Shown here one piece after another: positions 62,220 to 64,000 of a stretch of 64,000 nt of DNA. Source of the stretch: Thermoguttaceae bacterium (GTDB taxonomy: Bacteria > Planctomycetota > Planctomycetia > Pirellulales > Thermoguttaceae). Within the stretch, counting starts at the first letter, position 1. Every line of letters begins with the position of its first letter. The notes below the pieces were generated by a model. That model had not been told where the DNA came from. It was given only the letters and a program-made list of their open reading frames with translations, and did no database searches. Location: assembly GCA_017408405.1 (NCBI GenBank), contig JAFQUP010000075.1:19316-83315 (forward strand), read 5' to 3'. A program made the position numbers and the translations under genes.

Positions 62220-63347
62220 TTACTGCTGAAGAAACATCCAAAACAGCTGAAAAAGAGAAAATCCATTGAACAGGCAATGAGTGACAATCGACGGAAGCAA
62301 ACGGCGAGTCCGCCAGTAAAGAATTCCAAAAATCAGTGAAATAGGAAATAGCGCGATAAAATCCGACGCGCAATACTCTGAAAGCAGCGGACTCACCAAC
62401 CCCTGAAGCAAATAGGAAGGAAGAGCGAATGCCGCGAACGCGAGAATACCAAGACAAAAATCACTTTTCCAATGGGAAAAATCCAGTCCGATCTCTCGAA
62501 AACTTAAACCCAATTTACCATGGAGAAGCCATATTCCGAAGAGTAAAACCGAAATTGAAACCATAAAGAGGATTCCAAACTGGATTCCAAGTATTTCTTC
62601 CGAAGGATATTCACTTTCAGCCGAACGGTAGTGCATCAGGCAAAAAAGAATTGTCGTCACGAGAACACTGCGCCACCCGTTCCCTTTTCTGCGTGCAAAA
62701 ATCTCACGCTCTCGAGCATCAAGCCACCCCTGAAACAAAAGTCTGAAAATAAACTCTTCAAGAATTGGTGCGAGAATAGCCGCGTAACAAAAAATAAACA
62801 GATATTTTTTCAGTGACGGAGTTTTCACCAAAAATTCCATTACCGTATGATGCGTTTTAGGAGAGTCTGCTTTCTCCGAATCGATTTTTCCAATGCCTTT
62901 CAATTCCGTTTCAGGAATTTCCTGTCCAGTTTCCGTAATACTTCGCGCTTCAGTCTCAACTCCGCGTTTAAAAGAAACAGACTTTCCGGTTTCCATTTCG
63001 TATTTTTCCGAAGCATCAGAGTTCCTCTCCGCAACTATTGAGGAGTCAGGAATATTTTCAACTTCTTCCGACGATAATGTTTTTACGGCAACATGGACAT
63101 TTTTCGTTTCGCTTTTTGTTTTCAAATCCGAAGTTGAGGAAAACACCAAAAAGAAGGAGATCAAAAAAGGAGGAAGAATTAAAAAAGCACCAAAAATCAA
63201 AGCGCAGGCATCAAATCCCCATCTCGCCCTGCGCAAATGATTCTGAGGCGGCAAAACAGGTGCTCCCAAAACCCAAAAACGGGTAAAAATCCATCCCCAG
63301 GCCATGAAAAAAAAACAAACGAGAACGAGAAAAGGAATACTGCTCAT
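62220..63347 (-). CDS. CPBP family intramembrane metalloprotease
   Basis: 375 residues. Two N-terminal membrane segments (about 6-25 and 45-70) are followed by an acidic extracytoplasmic linker of about 100 residues, then a CPBP (Rce1/Abi-like) core of about six segments. Catalytic motifs: EEFIFR near 192 (motif 1, Glu-Glu and Arg), FCLMHYRSA near 235 (motif 2, His), and HCLFNGFSLF near 352 (motif 3, His and Asn). Family members process prenylated or bacteriocin-like peptides, or act in self-immunity; the role here is unknown. Upstream lies the divergent alcohol dehydrogenase promoter. Confidence 0.9.
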   Translation of the reverse strand: MSSIPFLVLVCFFFMAWGWIFTRFWVLGAPVLPPQNHLRRARWGFDACALIFGAFLILPPFLISFFLVFSSTSDLKTKSETKNVHVAVKTLSSEEVENIPDSSIVAERNSDASEKYEMETGKSVSFKRGVETEARSITETGQEIPETELKGIGKIDSEKADSPKTHHTVMEFLVKTPSLKKYLFIFCYAAILAPILEEFIFRLLFQGWLDAREREIFARRKGNGWRSVLVTTILFCLMHYRSAESEYPSEEILGIQFGILFMVSISVLLFGIWLLHGKLGLSFREIGLDFSHWKSDFCLGILAFAAFALPSYLLQGLVSPLLSEYCASDFIALFPISLIFGILYWRTRRLLPSIVTHCLFNGFSLFQLFWMFLQQ

Positions 63348-63406
63348 TTCTTACCGCCAAATTTTAATTTTCTTCGTAAATTTGGAAAAAACAGCGTTTT
63401 TGGGGC

Positions 63407-63435
63407 TTGCTTTTTCCTGCCGTTCAATCTATAAT
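63407..63435 (+). promoter_or_regulatory. promoter of the alcohol dehydrogenase gene
   Basis: TTGCTT (63407-63412), 17-base spacer, TATAAT (63430-63435), giving a leader of about 130 bases. Confidence 0.65.
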
Positions 63436-63568
63436 ACATTAATTAAATAATATTGTCAAGAAATCCCACCGGATAAATTTGACAAAAATTTCTATCCACT
63501 CATTTTTCCGCAGACGGTCTTTACTTTCCGCTCTTCGGACTTTTCATTTCAGCCGCGAAGGAGAAAAT

Positions 63569-64000
63569 ATGCTGAATTTTGAATACTGCAATCCGGTCAA
63601 CGTCGTTTTTGGAAAAGGTCAGATCGCGAAACTGGCCGAACTGGTCCCCCAGGACGCCAAAGTCATGATGACTTACGGCGGCGGCTCCATTAAAAGAAAC
63701 GGCGTTTACGAACAGGTCATGAACGCGCTTCAGGGCAGAAAGATCGTGGAATTCGGCGGCATCGAACCGAATCCGAAATATGAAACGTGCATGAAGGCCG
63801 TCGATATCTGCAAGGCGGAAGGGATCGATTTCCTTCTCGCCGTCGGCGGCGGAAGTACTCTGGACGGCACCAAATTTATCGCAGCAGCCGCGAAGTACAC
63901 CGGAAGCGAAGATCCGTGGGACATCTGCCTGAAAGGTGCGCCGGTTCTGGATGAGATCCCGATCGGGTGCGTCATCACGCTGCCGGCGACCGGGTCTGAA
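63569..64000 (+). CDS. iron-containing alcohol dehydrogenase (YqhD/butanol dehydrogenase type), partial
   Basis: The first 144 codons; the gene runs past the window end. The N-terminus NPVNVVFGKGQI and the NAD(P)-binding stretch LLAVGGGSTLDGTKFIAAAA near residue 95 are typical of group III alcohol dehydrogenases, and the frame reaches CVITLPATGSE. Family enzymes reduce aldehydes to alcohols with NADPH or NADH, often to regenerate cofactor in fermentation or to detoxify aldehydes. GAAGGAG is upstream of the ATG. Codon use is GC-rich and biased, suggesting high expression. Confidence 0.93.
   Translation, partial: MLNFEYCNPVNVVFGKGQIAKLAELVPQDAKVMMTYGGGSIKRNGVYEQVMNALQGRKIVEFGGIEPNPKYETCMKAVDICKAEGIDFLLAVGGGSTLDGTKFIAAAAKYTGSEDPWDICLKGAPVLDEIPIGCVITLPATGSE

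Noticed and set aside
1..64000. tRNA and rRNA genes, phage or transposase genes
   Set aside because: The intergenic regions longer than about 180 bases were read for T-loop patterns and for integrase or transposase frames; none was found.

Overview
The window looks like chromosomal DNA of an anaerobic planctomycete (Planctomycetota, probably of the Pirellulales type), of moderate GC with AT-rich intergenic DNA. The lines of evidence are: Gram-negative envelope genes (kdsC next to an OstA/LptA-like protein); a PEP-CTERM remnant; a ThuA-domain secreted protein; lipoproteins of planctomycete style; CsrA next to a small conserved partner; several large secreted or membrane proteins without known domains; and the oxygen-defence pair desulfoferrodoxin plus A-type flavoprotein. 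This placement is an inference from gene content, since no rRNA or tRNA gene was found. Almost all DNA is ordinary chromosome: no phage, no insertion sequence, no CRISPR array.

Layout. 0-5.5 kb: M16 peptidase, hslV and hslU as one + strand operon; HslU carries a large acidic insertion. 5.5-7.1 kb: a minus-strand operon of two secreted paralogs and a hot-dog thioesterase. 7.4-11.6 kb: kdsC, a 1077-residue OstA/LptA-like protein and a small conserved protein. 11.7-15.4 kb: two envelope proteins of unknown function. 16.1-16.8 kb: an exported protein built of Cys-Glu-Ala-Pro-Ala repeats behind a long leader. 17-18.2 kb: rpsL and rpsG separated by a structured 246-base spacer. 18.3-19.7 kb: an AT-rich membrane glycosyltransferase-like gene framed by copies of the same terminator-flanking sequence. 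19.9-24.1 kb: gpmI and a four-ACT aspartokinase.

24.2-30.6 kb holds the most unusual block: a four-gene operon of three SPFH (HflK/HflC-like) membrane proteins and a P1B-like P-type ATPase whose membrane motif is CPG. One SPFH protein begins with a natural oligo-histidine segment, so a metal-related membrane microdomain system is a reasonable hypothesis. 31-35 kb: pyrK, a cluster of membrane-anchored coiled-coil proteins, and an HTH-receiver fusion. 35.8-40.6 kb: a PDZ secreted protein, a decayed PEP-CTERM gene, dfx, fprA and metK. 40.9-48.7 kb: a lipoprotein alkaline phosphatase, a divergent dnaA, an ApgM-family enzyme, rdgB, a cation/proton antiporter and a lipoprotein. 49-54.9 kb: ThuA protein, MATE transporter, a small conserved protein, csrA with its partner, and galT. 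55.1-63.3 kb: folC, a condensation-domain-like protein and a giant MMPL/RND protein joined by ATGA overlaps, then a CPBP membrane protease. The window ends inside an iron-containing alcohol dehydrogenase.

Regulatory sequence is readable. Many genes have sigma70-type promoters with an extended -10 (TGnTATAAT), and several fix the translation start (pyrK, metK, dnaA). Most operons end at clear hairpin terminators. Coordinates given for CDS use the start judged best from ribosome binding sites or promoters, which is sometimes shorter than the longest open frame.
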